Positions 1-9,226 of a stretch of 64,000 nucleotides of DNA are shown here, in pieces. Under the pieces are notes generated by a model that was given only the letters and a program-made list of their open reading frames with translations, was not told where the DNA came from and did no database searches. Made by a program: the position numbers and the translations under genes. Where the stretch lies: assembly GCA_022482925.1 (NCBI GenBank), contig JAKVOG010000005.1, positions 168,635 through 232,634 of the forward strand. Direction: 5' to 3'. The stretch is from Selenomonas sp. (GTDB taxonomy: Bacteria > Bacillota > Negativicutes > Selenomonadales > Selenomonadaceae). The first letter of the stretch is position 1. Each line of letters begins with the position of its first letter.

Positions 1-452
1 GGCATCATGGGACCGGACGACACGGCACTGCTCTTGTCTCCGGATTCGGGCTGAAAGCTGGCGCCATTGCCCAGACTATCGGCCATGACAGCCACAATCT
101 CATCGTCATCGGCGCCAGCGACCGCGACATGCTGATTGCCATCGAGGCCCTGCGGCAATGTAACGGTGGTGTAGCAATTGCCGTCGATGGACAGCTGCTC
201 TCCCATCAGCCGCTGCCTGTCGCCGGACTGATGACCAACGAGCCAATGGATCATGTGGCTGCACAGATCGACCGGATGTACGAACAGGCCTGTGAACTTG
301 GTGTCAAACGTGACTTTGACCCGTTCATCACCCTGGCCTTCCTGAGCCTGCCGGTCATCCCCGAACTCAAACTGACCGACCAGGGACTGATCGACACCAT
401 GCACGCAGCCATCATTTCCTGTCAGGCAGATCAACTGCCCGAGCGATCCTGA
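1..452 (+). CDS. ade: Adenine deaminase, C-terminal part (gene runs off the left edge)
   Basis: The open frame starts at base 3 of the window without a start codon and ends with TGA at 450-452, so only about the last 149 codons are present. Adenine deaminase hydrolyses adenine to hypoxanthine and ammonia in purine salvage. The visible part matches the C-terminal domain of the family: an HDSHNLIVIG stretch, followed by a PVAGLMTNEP segment and the LPVIPELKLTDQGL stretch near the end. The metal-binding amidohydrolase core lies outside the window. The gene is followed by a strong hairpin terminator and is not co-transcribed with the flagellin gene downstream. Family assignment is by recognition of conserved stretches; the enzyme activity is inferred. 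Confidence 0.85.
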   Translation, partial: HHGTGRHGTALVSGFGLKAGAIAQTIGHDSHNLIVIGASDRDMLIAIEALRQCNGGVAIAVDGQLLSHQPLPVAGLMTNEPMDHVAAQIDRMYEQACELGVKRDFDPFITLAFLSLPVIPELKLTDQGLIDTMHAAIISCQADQLPERS

Positions 453-466
453 CCAGCGACACAGCC

Positions 467-505
467 AAAATGAGCAGCGACCATCTGATCGCTGCTCATT
501 TTCTT
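467..505 (+). terminator. Rho-independent terminator of the adenine deaminase gene
   Basis: Two perfectly complementary 14-base arms (467-480 and 489-502, core GAGCAGCGA/TCGCTGCTC) enclose an 8-base loop and run into a T-rich tail. It sits 15 bases after the stop codon. Confidence 0.85.
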
Positions 506-539
506 ACTGTATTTTTGTTGTGATTTCACGCCAATGCCC

Positions 540-566
540 TTAAGTTTTCGGTAAAAAAAACGATAT
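540..566 (+). promoter_or_regulatory. Candidate sigma28 (FliA/SigD) promoter of the flagellin gene
   Basis: TTAAGTTT at 540-547, an 11-base spacer, then AACGATAT at 559-566. The consensus is TAAAGTTT-N11-GCCGATAA, so the -35 matches 7 of 8 and the -10 matches 5 of 8 with exact spacing. It lies about 67 bases upstream of the flagellin start, as expected for a late-class flagellar gene. Not experimentally supported here. Confidence 0.6.
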
Positions 567-632
567 AACAATTAGGAGGAGAAGGGATTCTCATAAATCT
601 TCATATTTCTATCGTTACAGGGAGGTTTTAGA

Positions 633-1946
633 ATGACGATGATTAATCCCTATGGTCAGTCGCTCATGATCCTGAACACATTGAACCGGAACTATCTTTC
701 GATGTCCCGGCACATGCGTCATGTCAGCACGGGACTTCGGATCAACAGTGCAGCGGATGACCCATCCGGCTGGGCGATCGGGACCCGCATGCAAATCGAG
801 ATTCGCGGACTCGACCAATCCAGCCGCAATGCGCAGGCCAGCCAGTGCATGCTCAAGGTTGCCGAAGGTGCAGCCAGTTCAACGATTGATATTCTGCGGA
901 CACTCAAGGAAAAAGCGATTGAAGCCGCCAATGATACCTGCACGGATACCGACCGGCGGACTATCCAGAAAATGTTCGACCAATATTCTGACCAGATTGA
1001 TGATAATGCTATGGTCACCTTCAACGGCCAGTACCTGCTGGATGGATCGCGAAACAGTGCTGCCCAGCTGACACAGCAGGCCTACACCAACCAGGAGCTG
1101 GCAACCTCAACGACCAGCGCGACCAAACTCACAGATCTGGCCCGCCGGGACGGCTCCGCCCTGAACATAAGAGCTGATGACACAGTCCACATCTCTTATG
1201 TCAAGGATGGCAAGACCTACACCACCAGTTATGCCGCTGCCAATACGACCATCGGCGACATCTTCACCAAGGCGAACGGGATCAGTACTGACGTATTTGA
1301 TATCAGCAATATGGACGGCAGCAGCACCATCGGCACCGATTCATCAGGGCGCACGGTCACCACTCCCGATGATGCCGGAGCCATCACAGTCAAGGCCAAG
1401 ACGGCTGGCACCAGTGGTGCCATTTCCGGTTTTACGATCAGCATCACCGATAAGAATAATCAAGTCCGAAAGGATGTTAACCGGGCCCTTGATGCCTTCA
1501 CCGAAACAATCCAACCCCGGAATGCCTCATCAGATACCTCCTTCTATACCCAGACCGGCACCAAAGCCAATCAGAATATCAAAACCCCGTTCGGCAATAT
1601 GCAGGCCTCATCCCTGGGACTGCGGGGAAGTGATGGCGGTGTCATCAACGTGACCACCCGCGAGGGCGCGAATGCGGCCATCAGTGTCTTGGATAATGCA
1701 CTTTCCCGCGCTCTGGATCAGCAGACAACCATTGGTGCTCAATCCAGCCGGCTGGATTACACGATCAGCAATCTGACTACCCAAAGCGAGAACCTTACCT
1801 CCGCCATGTCAACCATCATGGATGCTGATATGGCCAGGGAAATGACCGAGTATACCCGTGACAAAATTCTGGTCCAGGCCGCTCAGGCTATGCTGGCCCA
1901 GTCTAACCAAAATATGGGCTGGTTCCTGAGTCTGCTGAAATCATAA
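633..1946 (+). CDS. Flagellin (437 residues)
   Basis: Structural subunit of the flagellar filament, secreted by the flagellar type III apparatus and polymerised outside the cell. The N-terminal D0/D1 helices (about residues 1-140) carry the family pattern STGLRINSAADDPSGWAIG. A variable central domain (about 145-330) is rich in Thr, Ser and Ala. The C-terminal D1/D0 helices (about 340-437) include ADMAREMTEYTRDKIL and end in AMLAQSNQNMGWFLSLL. The start is fixed by a GGGAGG Shine-Dalgarno seven to eight bases upstream. The gene stands alone, with a sigma28-like promoter before it and a terminator after it. The N-terminus (MTMINPYGQ) departs from the usual MxINTN form, and two cysteines (residues 72 and 103) are present, which is uncommon in flagellins. 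A second, much larger flagellin lies at 50270-53101. Confidence 0.93.
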   Translation: MTMINPYGQSLMILNTLNRNYLSMSRHMRHVSTGLRINSAADDPSGWAIGTRMQIEIRGLDQSSRNAQASQCMLKVAEGAASSTIDILRTLKEKAIEAANDTCTDTDRRTIQKMFDQYSDQIDDNAMVTFNGQYLLDGSRNSAAQLTQQAYTNQELATSTTSATKLTDLARRDGSALNIRADDTVHISYVKDGKTYTTSYAAANTTIGDIFTKANGISTDVFDISNMDGSSTIGTDSSGRTVTTPDDAGAITVKAKTAGTSGAISGFTISITDKNNQVRKDVNRALDAFTETIQPRNASSDTSFYTQTGTKANQNIKTPFGNMQASSLGLRGSDGGVINVTTREGANAAISVLDNALSRALDQQTTIGAQSSRLDYTISNLTTQSENLTSAMSTIMDADMAREMTEYTRDKILVQAAQAMLAQSNQNMGWFLSLLKS

Positions 1947-1961
1947 CCGCAACCGGCACGC

Positions 1962-1993
1962 AAAAAAGCTGACGCATCTGCGCCAGCTTTTTT
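1962..1993. terminator. Bidirectional terminator between flagellin and ctpA
   Basis: AAAAAAGCTG...CAGCTTTTTT with an inner CGC/GCG pair. Poly-T tails exist on both strands, so it can end the plus-strand flagellin (stop 1946) and the minus-strand ctpA (stop 2002). Confidence 0.8.
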
Positions 1994-2001
1994 ATTACGA
2001 T

Positions 2002-3152
2002 TCAGTTAGGATTCACTTTTCCCTGCAATACTTCCTTGGCCTTATCGAGCTGTACATCAGTCGTATCGCCCTCATGGAAGTCGACTTCGATATCCGGGTC
2101 GATACCGATGCCGTCGATACAACGGCCATTTGGCGTATAATACTTGGCAATGGTCAGCTTGACACCATCATCATGGAACAACGGAACAACGACCTGCACC
2201 GACCCCTTGCCATAAGATTTCGTCCCCACCAGCGTTGCCGCCCCGGTATCCTGCAAGGCACCAGCCAGGATCTCTGATGCACTGGCACTGTTGCCATCGA
2301 TCAGGACTACGATCGGATACTTCGACTCAGCCAGGCTCGAATCATGCTCTTCTTTTGAACCATCACGCTGAACAACTGAAACGATTGGCCCCTTTGGCAC
2401 AACCATGTTTGCTACTTCTACACAGCTGTTGATCAAACCGCCCGGGTTCTGCCGCAAATCGATGACCAGGCCCTTCATGCCTGCTTCAACCAGCTGATCA
2501 TACTCTTCCTTGAATTCCTTGCCGGTATTCTCACTGAAGGAAGCAATACGGATATAGCCGAGATCCGTTCCCTCCAGCATCTTGCCTTTGGCCGAACGGA
2601 TCGTGATGGTATCACGGATAAGGTTATAATCCGTATCTTCGCTGCCCGCACGATGAATGGTCAGTGCAACCTGCGTCCCGATCTCACCCCGAATGTGCAT
2701 GGAAACTTCCTCTGGCTGATATTCCGTCACCGGCGTACCATCGACAGCGACGATCTCATCATTCGCCTTGAGCCCGGCTTTCTCCCCCGGTGTTCCCTCA
2801 AGCACAGATATGATCGTGACCTTATTGTCCTTGAAACCCATGGTAACGCCAATCCCGCCGAAAGAACCAGCAGTGTGCTCCTTGAGTGCCTTGAACATAT
2901 CCGCTTTCATATAGATGGAATGCGGATCCCCCAGAGACTGGACCATACCATTGATTGCGCCATCCATGAGCTGCGTCGAATCAACATCGTTGACATAACG
3001 CGTCTCGATCAGACGCTTGACCCCGATAAAACGGGCCATATCCACCGCCCTTGAGCCATTCAGCCCAACAGCAATGAAAGCCCGACCAGAGTCAGGATAC
3101 TGGAAATAACAGCCGTAACCACTACACCCAGCACAATTTTCTTCTTACTCAA
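2002..3152 (-). CDS. ctpA: S41 family C-terminal processing peptidase CtpA (apparent frameshift near the N-terminus)
   Basis: Membrane-anchored periplasmic serine protease that cleaves proteins from the C-terminus. After the signal anchor there is an N-terminal helical region, a PDZ domain (around GGIGVTMGF to VPVTEYQ) and the S41 catalytic core. The core holds LRQNPGGL and the catalytic Ser/Lys region NSASASEILAGALQD...YGKGSVQ. A TTG start at 3152 (AAGGTG Shine-Dalgarno) opens a frame encoding a classic anchor, SKKKIVLGVVVTAVISSIL. That frame hits TGA about 30 codons on, while the peptidase frame continues GLNGSRAVDMARFIG. A single-base indel near 3060 would join them. It is the last gene of the ftsE-ftsX-envC-ctpA cluster, an order common in Firmicutes. 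The frameshift is probably an assembly error. Confidence 0.88.
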
Positions 3153-3177
3153 TATCTACACCTTCACTTTATCCGTC

Positions 3178-4299
3178 TCAAAGGAACCCATAAGGGCTGA
3201 CTGGTTCACCGTTCTGACGAACCTCGAAGTGGCAGTGCGGTCCGGTAGAATTACCAGTAGACCCGCAATACGCGATTGTCTCCCCCTGACTGACCTGCTG
3301 TCCGACGGATACCGCCAATGACTGATTATGCCCATAAAGAGTCGTGATACCACCACCATGATTGATGATGACTGCATTGCCATAGCCGGAAATCCAGCCG
3401 GCATATTCCACCGTGCCAGCCTGTGCGGCCGCAATCGGCGCCCCATAGTCCGCACCAATATCGATGCCGCTGTGGAATTTCTGTGTGCCAGTAATCGGAT
3501 GGGTGCGCCAGCCAAATTCTGAAGTCACCGTACCGCCAACCGGCCAGATCATCGAGCCGTTGCCCGCTACAGCTGGCATATTCGCCATGCTGCTGCGCTG
3601 CAGCATCTGTGAAACCTGCTTGGACGCCGCCATCATCTCATCGTACTCACGATCAACGGTGGCCTTGTCTGATTTCATCTTATCGATAACCGCCTTGCGC
3701 TTGCGGACCTTCTCTTCCATGACCTCTCTTGACTGACGGGCCTTCAGTTCCTGCTGGGACCTGGTTTCTTTATCTTTAGCCAGCGACTTCTGCGTTGCCT
3801 CGATCTCATTCTTCTCGTCCATCACGGTATGCACAAGATCATAGTCCTGCTTGATTATCTTCTTAAGCAGATCCATCCGTGTCATGAAATCCGAGACATC
3901 CCTGGCGCCAAACAAGACATCCAGATAAGATATCTGCCCATTGATATAGATATCCCGTACCCGCTTGCCCAGCTTGCCGCTCTTGACCTCATAATCCGCG
4001 CCGACTTCTTTGAGCCGGGACTCGTTCTGATTCATACGGTCTGTGGTCTCATCGAGCGCAGCCTTGAATTTGTCATGCTCGGCAATCGCTGCGTCTGCTT
4101 CTTCATCGATTGCGCGCTTCTCTTCTGACAGCGACTCAATCTTCTGCTGCAGGGCGTTGCTCTGCTTGCGCATCTCCTCGGCCTTCGCATCATAGCCAGC
4201 CTTATCGTCTTCCAGCGATGCCCGGGCATAGCCCGCGGGAATCGTAGCCAGGATACTTGCAGCCGCCACAACAGCCGCCGCCTTCCTTATCTCCATCAT
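3178..4299 (-). CDS. EnvC-like murein hydrolase activator, M23 peptidase-domain protein
   Basis: Secreted coiled-coil protein with a C-terminal LytM/M23 domain. It is either a peptidoglycan endopeptidase or an activator of amidases regulated by FtsEX. The signal peptide is KAAAVVAAASILATIPAGYARA. A long coiled coil spans roughly residues 35-235, rich in E, K, D and Q. The M23 domain holds HSGIDIGADYGAPIAAA (first metal ligands H and D) and GPHCHFEVR (HxH ligand), so all zinc-binding positions are present. The start at 4299 or 4296 follows AGGAGG by 6-9 bases; an upstream in-frame ATG would overlap ftsX and lacks a binding site. Directly downstream of ftsX, consistent with FtsX being its membrane partner. 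Confidence 0.9.
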   Translation of the reverse strand: MMEIRKAAAVVAAASILATIPAGYARASLEDDKAGYDAKAEEMRKQSNALQQKIESLSEEKRAIDEEADAAIAEHDKFKAALDETTDRMNQNESRLKEVGADYEVKSGKLGKRVRDIYINGQISYLDVLFGARDVSDFMTRMDLLKKIIKQDYDLVHTVMDEKNEIEATQKSLAKDKETRSQQELKARQSREVMEEKVRKRKAVIDKMKSDKATVDREYDEMMAASKQVSQMLQRSSMANMPAVAGNGSMIWPVGGTVTSEFGWRTHPITGTQKFHSGIDIGADYGAPIAAAQAGTVEYAGWISGYGNAVIINHGGGITTLYGHNQSLAVSVGQQVSQGETIAYCGSTGNSTGPHCHFEVRQNGEPVSPYGFL

Positions 4300-4312
4300 C
4301 CGCTGCCTCCTG

Positions 4313-5200
4313 TCAGACTTTAAGAAACCGTTTGAGCGAAATCGTCGAACCGATCGCACCAATGACCATCCCCGACAGGATGATTGCCACCGTCACATAA
4401 TTCATGAACGGATACTGCGGCATCAACGGAAAGAATGCCAGCGTATTGTATATCTTCGCTGCCATAGCGGCATAGAAACTACGCAAAGCCACCGCCGCAA
4501 TGATGCCACCGGCAAAGCCAAGCACCACGCCTTCCATGAGGAATGGCCAGCGGATGAACCAGTCCGTTGCACCCACATATTTCATGATGGCAATTTCCCT
4601 GCGGCGGGCAAACACCGTCAGCCGGATGGTATTCGATATGATGAAGATCGTCGCTCCGGCCAGCAGTACCATCAAAGCCACGCCAAAGATTCGCATAAGC
4701 CGCGTGATGTCAAAAAGGTGCTCAACGACATCCTGCCCGTACTTAGCCGACTCCACTCCATTCATATGCTCGATGGCCTTGGCCGCCGTCTCGACCATAT
4801 CCGGATGCACGACCGTCAACTCAAAAGAATCCGGCAAGGGATTCTTGTCGCCCAGGGCATCCAGCAGATACTTCTGATCGCCCAGCCGCTCCGAAAGACG
4901 CGATTTGGCCTCGTCCCGGCTGACATACTTCACGGTCTCGATGCCCTGCATATTGGTAATATCCTTCTGCAGGCCTTCACGGTCCGCCTTCTTCAGATCA
5001 TCCTGCAGATAGACACTGATCTGTACCTGGGATTCCAGCGTCGCCGCCAGCCGGTTCATATTCATGACCAGCAGCAGAAACACCCCCAGCACGAACAGCG
5101 ATACCGCCACCGTACTGATGGAGGCAAAAGACATCCAGTTATTGCGCTTCAGCGACCGGAATACCTCCTGTATGAAATATTCACCAGTCCTAAGCTTCAT
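4313..5200 (-). CDS. ftsX: Cell division ABC transporter-like permease FtsX
   Basis: Integral membrane partner of FtsE. The FtsEX complex transmits ATPase cycling to an extracytoplasmic peptidoglycan hydrolase rather than transporting a substrate. The sequence shows a first membrane segment after NNWMSFASISTVAVSLF, an extracytoplasmic loop of about 120 residues (QVQISVYLQDDLKKADREG onward), and three C-terminal membrane segments with the FtsX core ARRREIAIMKYVGATDWFIR. The start at 5200 (MKLRTGEYF) is chosen because GGGGAGG lies 8 bases upstream; it overlaps the ftsE stop by 11 bases, giving translational coupling. Length of 295 residues is normal. Confidence 0.95.
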   Translation of the reverse strand: MKLRTGEYFIQEVFRSLKRNNWMSFASISTVAVSLFVLGVFLLLVMNMNRLAATLESQVQISVYLQDDLKKADREGLQKDITNMQGIETVKYVSRDEAKSRLSERLGDQKYLLDALGDKNPLPDSFELTVVHPDMVETAAKAIEHMNGVESAKYGQDVVEHLFDITRLMRIFGVALMVLLAGATIFIISNTIRLTVFARRREIAIMKYVGATDWFIRWPFLMEGVVLGFAGGIIAAVALRSFYAAMAAKIYNTLAFFPLMPQYPFMNYVTVAIILSGMVIGAIGSTISLKRFLKV

Positions 5201-5876
5201 AACCATAGCCTCCCCGCTGTTCATCACGGACAATACGGCCATCCTCGATGGCAATTACCCGCTTCTTCATCGCATCGACGATATTGCGATCATGCGTTGC
5301 CATGACAATCGTCGTGCCCGCTTTATTGATGCGCTGAAAGATATCCATGATATCCCAGCTCGTCTCCGGGTCCAGGTTACCGGTCGGCTCATCGGCAATG
5401 ACGATCGACGGATCATTGACGATTGCCCGGGCAATCGCGACCCGCTGCTGCTCGCCACCTGAGAGCTGAGACGGGAAACTCCGATATTTATCCCGCAGCC
5501 CGACGACATCAAGCACAGCATTCACGCTGCGCTGCATGATGCGGCGCGGCGCTTCAATGACCTGCATGGCAAATGCCACATTTTCAAATACCGTCTTATC
5601 CGGCAGCAACCGGTAATCCTGAAAGATTACACCGAGCCCGCGGCGCAGATAGGGAATTTCCTCCCGCGCCATACCGACCACATCATGACCATCCACCACG
5701 AGCTTGCCACTCGAAGGCAGTTCCTCACGGAACAGCATCTTGATGAAGGTTGATTTGCCGGCACCGCTGGCACCAACGATGAATACGAACTCACCCTTTT
5801 CGATATCCAGATTGACATGATCCAATGCCACTGCACCAGTATCATAAGTCTTGCAAACATTACGCATATGTATCAT
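5190..5876 (-). CDS. ftsE: Cell division ATP-binding protein FtsE
   Basis: ABC-type ATPase driving FtsX. Walker A is GASGAGKST, the Q-loop is FQDYRLL, the signature is [14 protein letters not shown], Walker B is [12 protein letters not shown], and the switch histidine is in ATHDRN. Start at 5876 ([11 protein letters not shown]) is preceded by GGAGGA about 9 bases upstream. Length of 228 residues is typical. First gene of the ftsE-ftsX-envC-ctpA cluster. A TACAAT-like -10 lies around 5918 on the minus strand, but its -35 is poor. Confidence 0.96.
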   Translation of the reverse strand: MIHMRNVCKTYDTGAVALDHVNLDIEKGEFVFIVGASGAGKSTFIKMLFREELPSSGKLVVDGHDVVGMAREEIPYLRRGLGVIFQDYRLLPDKTVFENVAFAMQVIEAPRRIMQRSVNAVLDVVGLRDKYRSFPSQLSGGEQQRVAIARAIVNDPSIVIADEPTGNLDPETSWDIMDIFQRINKAGTTIVMATHDRNIVDAMKKRVIAIEDGRIVRDEQRGGYGYEA

Positions 5877-5950
5877 AAGATACGTTCCTCCATTGAACTC
5901 AATACTGTACTCTATTGTATCATATTCAACTGAAAAAAATCGAGTAAGTG

Positions 5951-8070
5951 TCACATCTTCATGAATTCCGCTTCTTTCCTGACCTCTGTCGGCAATCTGT
6001 CCGTCATCGTCTGGATCTTGCGCGTGAACACATCCAACAGATGATCCTTCGTGCCCTGCTTCACATTCCAGCGCTCCATCAACGGCTGATACTGCGGATT
6101 CAGCGACAGTGCCTCCCGATACTTCCGCGAAAACGTGCAGTACCGGAACAGGATCTCACGAGCCACCTTGTTAAGCCGTGGCAGACCAAGTGCCTCATTC
6201 TTGATGAACAGCTCATAATCGGCGACAAAGACATTCCGATAATTGTTGCCATTGCGCCGCAAGGCCAGTTTCACCTTCTCCTTCACATCATCGGAGATAT
6301 CATGATTCTTCCGATAGAACTGCAGATAATTGCCATAATCCGCCGTAAGGGACGGATCCGTAATGTCACTGTAATGCACGCCCTGAATCCGCTTGCACAT
6401 CTCCCAGCGGAACTGCCCGCACATCTCAGGATCGTGTCATTAAGATTCTCCGAATGGAATACCGACAGGACCATATGCGCCGGTGTCGTCCGACGACGGC
6501 CTTCAATTTCCTGCCACATGGATCCCCGGCGCCCAAAATTCGGCATCAGTATGATGTAAGGGAGAACCTCTACATGATAATCGAAACGATTGATCTTGAG
6601 CTCCGGATAGGATTTGAACGTCTGCCGGTAGAAGCAGCTGTAATCGACAGCCCGGACCTTATCCAGGGCCTCATGTACCCTTTTGGGGCTGGCAAAGCAT
6701 TCCTCAATCGGACGCACAACTGCTTCTTCATAGAAGGCCGGAATAAACGAGAAGATATTGCCATAGGTCATCTTATTGGCGGCAGCAATCATATTGCTAA
6801 GCTCAAAGCGGACCATCGCGGTCCCATCCACCAGCAGTGCATCGGCCGCTTCCTGCGTCATAGCCGAGGTGCGCACCTGCTCCCTGAGATACTCGGACCA
6901 GTCCGTATCGAGCTCGTTCTTCGACGGCTGCGCCTCGCCCCGGTAGATCATGCACAGCCAGTCATAGGCCGACAGAACCGTACCACTCGGATCATCCTCC
7001 CACAATACAGCATACTTGTAAAGGGCAGCCGTATTCTCACGTCCGGCCAGTTCCTCATCTACGAAGCCGAACAGGAAGAACATCTTCACCTCAACCGGGA
7101 TGTCGGTCATCGTCTGGCTCTTGAAGAATGCGGCCTCATAGATCGCATAGAAATTCTGCGTGATATTGCGCCGGATCCGCCGCATATCATCCGATTTCTC
7201 CGACTTGTCCGGTTCCTTCATGAATGCCCGTATGTCCCGTCGGAACGCCTCTGCCACCTCGGTATCAATCCCGGCAAAGGCCAGAATCGTATTCAAGGCA
7301 TCCACGATAGCCGGCAGCTTTCCACTGCCAGCCCCCAGTTTTTCCTGCCGCTTCGCCTCATCGAGCTTTGCCTTCTGCATATGATATTCCCGAATGAAAT
7401 CCGCTGCGTTGGCTTTCGTTTCCCGGATGAAGTTGATTGCCAGTTCCATCCGCGGCTGAACGCTGTGAGCAAGCTGCGCCGCATTCATGATGGTCCCGAC
7501 ACAGAAGTTGACATCTGCGGGATAATATACCTTCCGCAGCAGCTCATCCTTCTCACGATAGGAACGGCACAGATCGGCCTGCCATCCCGACAGGATTGCC
7601 GGTGCTTCCGGCAGTACAAGCGCATCGATCTCATCATAGCGTTCCGGCTGGATCATAAGACCGGCACAAACCTCCCGATATTCGCTGTAATCCGCTTTCA
7701 GATCGGCACACAGGGCACAGCCCTGTTCATACAGACCAGCCAAGACCGCCAATGCCCGGTTCAGCAGCCCCATGTTGGACGAGGCCATGATTGGCAGAAT
7801 AGACGGCGTGGACATCATGACCGCAATCAGATCATCCTCAGAGCTGTAATCGTAAGTGACGATTATACTGTCTTCACTGGCGACGTAATCATGATAATAT
7901 TGTTCCCCCGGCTGATAGCAGGCCCCCAGGATCGTCCCCTGACCGGCCGGTATGCTGATATCCTCCCCACCCTTGATGGCTATACCGCCCTTCAGGATAA
8001 TTTCCACCGTGTTCACCTGATCGTACCGTTGATGCAGTATTTGCCCCTTTTTGATGTCCATTTTCCCCAT
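5951..8070 (-). CDS. Cyclic-nucleotide-binding-domain-like protein of unknown function (one frameshift)
   Basis: Product of about 705 residues. The first ~120 residues resemble a Crp-type cNMP-binding beta barrel (QILHQRYDQVNTVEIILKGG, then PAGQGTILGACYQPGE). No DNA-binding helix-turn-helix follows; the remainder is a long alpha-helical region I cannot assign. The frame breaks near 6435: the upstream part ends in FHSENLNDTI and the downstream part resumes in another frame at MCGQFRWEMCKRIQG, consistent with a single-base indel. The gene lies between csaB and ftsE on the same strand and is preceded by a terminator, so it has its own promoter or read-through only. A role in stress or envelope sensing is speculative. 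Confidence 0.7.
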
Positions 8071-8088
8071 GATTCATCCTGCCTCTCT

Positions 8089-8117
8089 AAAAAAAAGCCG
8101 GCCTGCTCACGCAGGCC
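8089..8117 (-). terminator. Terminator after csaB
   Basis: On the minus strand GGCCTGC and GCAGGCC form a 7-base-pair stem with a 4-base loop, followed by GGC and then eight T residues. It closes the secA-to-csaB transcription unit, 18 bases past the csaB stop. Confidence 0.85.
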
Positions 8118-8134
8118 GACCTGAAAAGATTCTA

Positions 8135-9226
8135 TTATTTGTGGGCCAGATTCAGCGCCAGCTCTGCGTTGCGGGCAGCCATATCACGCAATTCCACTAG
8201 TAATTCAGCATTCTGCTGTCGGAAGGTCTGCTTATCATTCCATTTCCGACGAATCTCTGCCATGAGTTCTTCCGCGGTCACATCACGAAGGTTCCCCACC
8301 GGCTGTTCCCCGATCGAATCAAGGAAACGGTCAATCTTCGGATCATACGAAATTCCCAGCATCGGTACTCCCATGACACCGGCAAAGATCAGGGCATGCA
8401 GCCGAATGCCAAGCATCAGGTCCATGTTCCCGACCAATGACAGGAACTCGCTGGTCGTATACTCATCCTTGAGTACCGTACACGGTTCCTTCGTCATGGA
8501 TGCAATCGTCTGGGCAGCCCGGACATCATCCGGAAACTGCATCGGCAGAAATACCACCCTGGCCTTGAGTTCCCTCACGACCAGATCCGACACCTCAGCC
8601 AATACTTCCTTATAATGGCGCCAGCCTTGCCATTCACGTACGGAGATGCCCACTACCGGCTTTGCTCCATCGGCATGATAGGCCTTGAAGATTGCCCGGC
8701 CCACCTCTTTGTCTACCGGATGAATAGCCAGCACCGGATCCGCCGTGCACTCGATAGCCGGATGCCGGATACCCAGGCGCTCAAGTTCAGCCAGCGATCC
8801 CTGATCGCGGACCGTGATGAGATCCACCCGGTTGCAGATCCATCGCATCACATGCTCGGCCAGGCCGCCAATGATGGGACCTATACCCTGGGCATATAAC
8901 ATGACCTTGGTCCCGAGCAGCCTGGCCATCGTGATGATGGCCAGATAATAATACAGGCTGCGGCGGCTGGTCACATTCTGCAACAGACTGCCGCCACCGC
9001 TGATCAGAAGATCAGCCCGGCGCAGTGCCCGAAAAATGTCCGGCATACTCAGCCAGGAAACCGCGTCCACGCCATGGCGCTGTCGCGTGTCTTCCGGATC
9101 AGCAGAAATCACCGTAATATGTAGTTTGGGGTCGAGATCACTGAGAACTTCCAGCATTGCTGCCAGCATTGCCTCATCACCGGCATTCTTTGAGCCGTAG
9201 TAACCCGATACGACGATTCTGCTCAT
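8135..9226 (-). CDS. csaB: Polysaccharide pyruvyl transferase CsaB
   Basis: CsaB adds pyruvate ketal to a cell-wall polysaccharide so that S-layer-homology (SLH) domain proteins can bind. The 363 residues carry the family pattern SGYYGSKNAGDEAML at the N-terminus, LISGGGSLLQNVTS (about residue 74), a YAQGIGPI segment and the C-terminal GIRLHALIFA stretch. The start overlaps the stop of the upstream gene as TAATG, so translation is coupled to the DUF5693 protein. In Negativicutes the outer membrane is tethered by SLH proteins, so a wall-modifying role fits; the exact polymer is inferred. Confidence 0.92.
   Translation of the reverse strand: MSRIVVSGYYGSKNAGDEAMLAAMLEVLSDLDPKLHITVISADPEDTRQRHGVDAVSWLSMPDIFRALRRADLLISGGGSLLQNVTSRRSLYYYLAIITMARLLGTKVMLYAQGIGPIIGGLAEHVMRWICNRVDLITVRDQGSLAELERLGIRHPAIECTADPVLAIHPVDKEVGRAIFKAYHADGAKPVVGISVREWQGWRHYKEVLAEVSDLVVRELKARVVFLPMQFPDDVRAAQTIASMTKEPCTVLKDEYTTSEFLSLVGNMDLMLGIRLHALIFAGVMGVPMLGISYDPKIDRFLDSIGEQPVGNLRDVTAEELMAEIRRKWNDKQTFRQQNAELLVELRDMAARNAELALNLAHK

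Noticed and set aside
6454..8124. 556-codon plus-strand open frame opposite the cNMP-domain gene
   Set aside because: Leucine/arginine/histidine-rich composition typical of an antisense shadow; the minus-strand protein has a recognisable domain and a good start.
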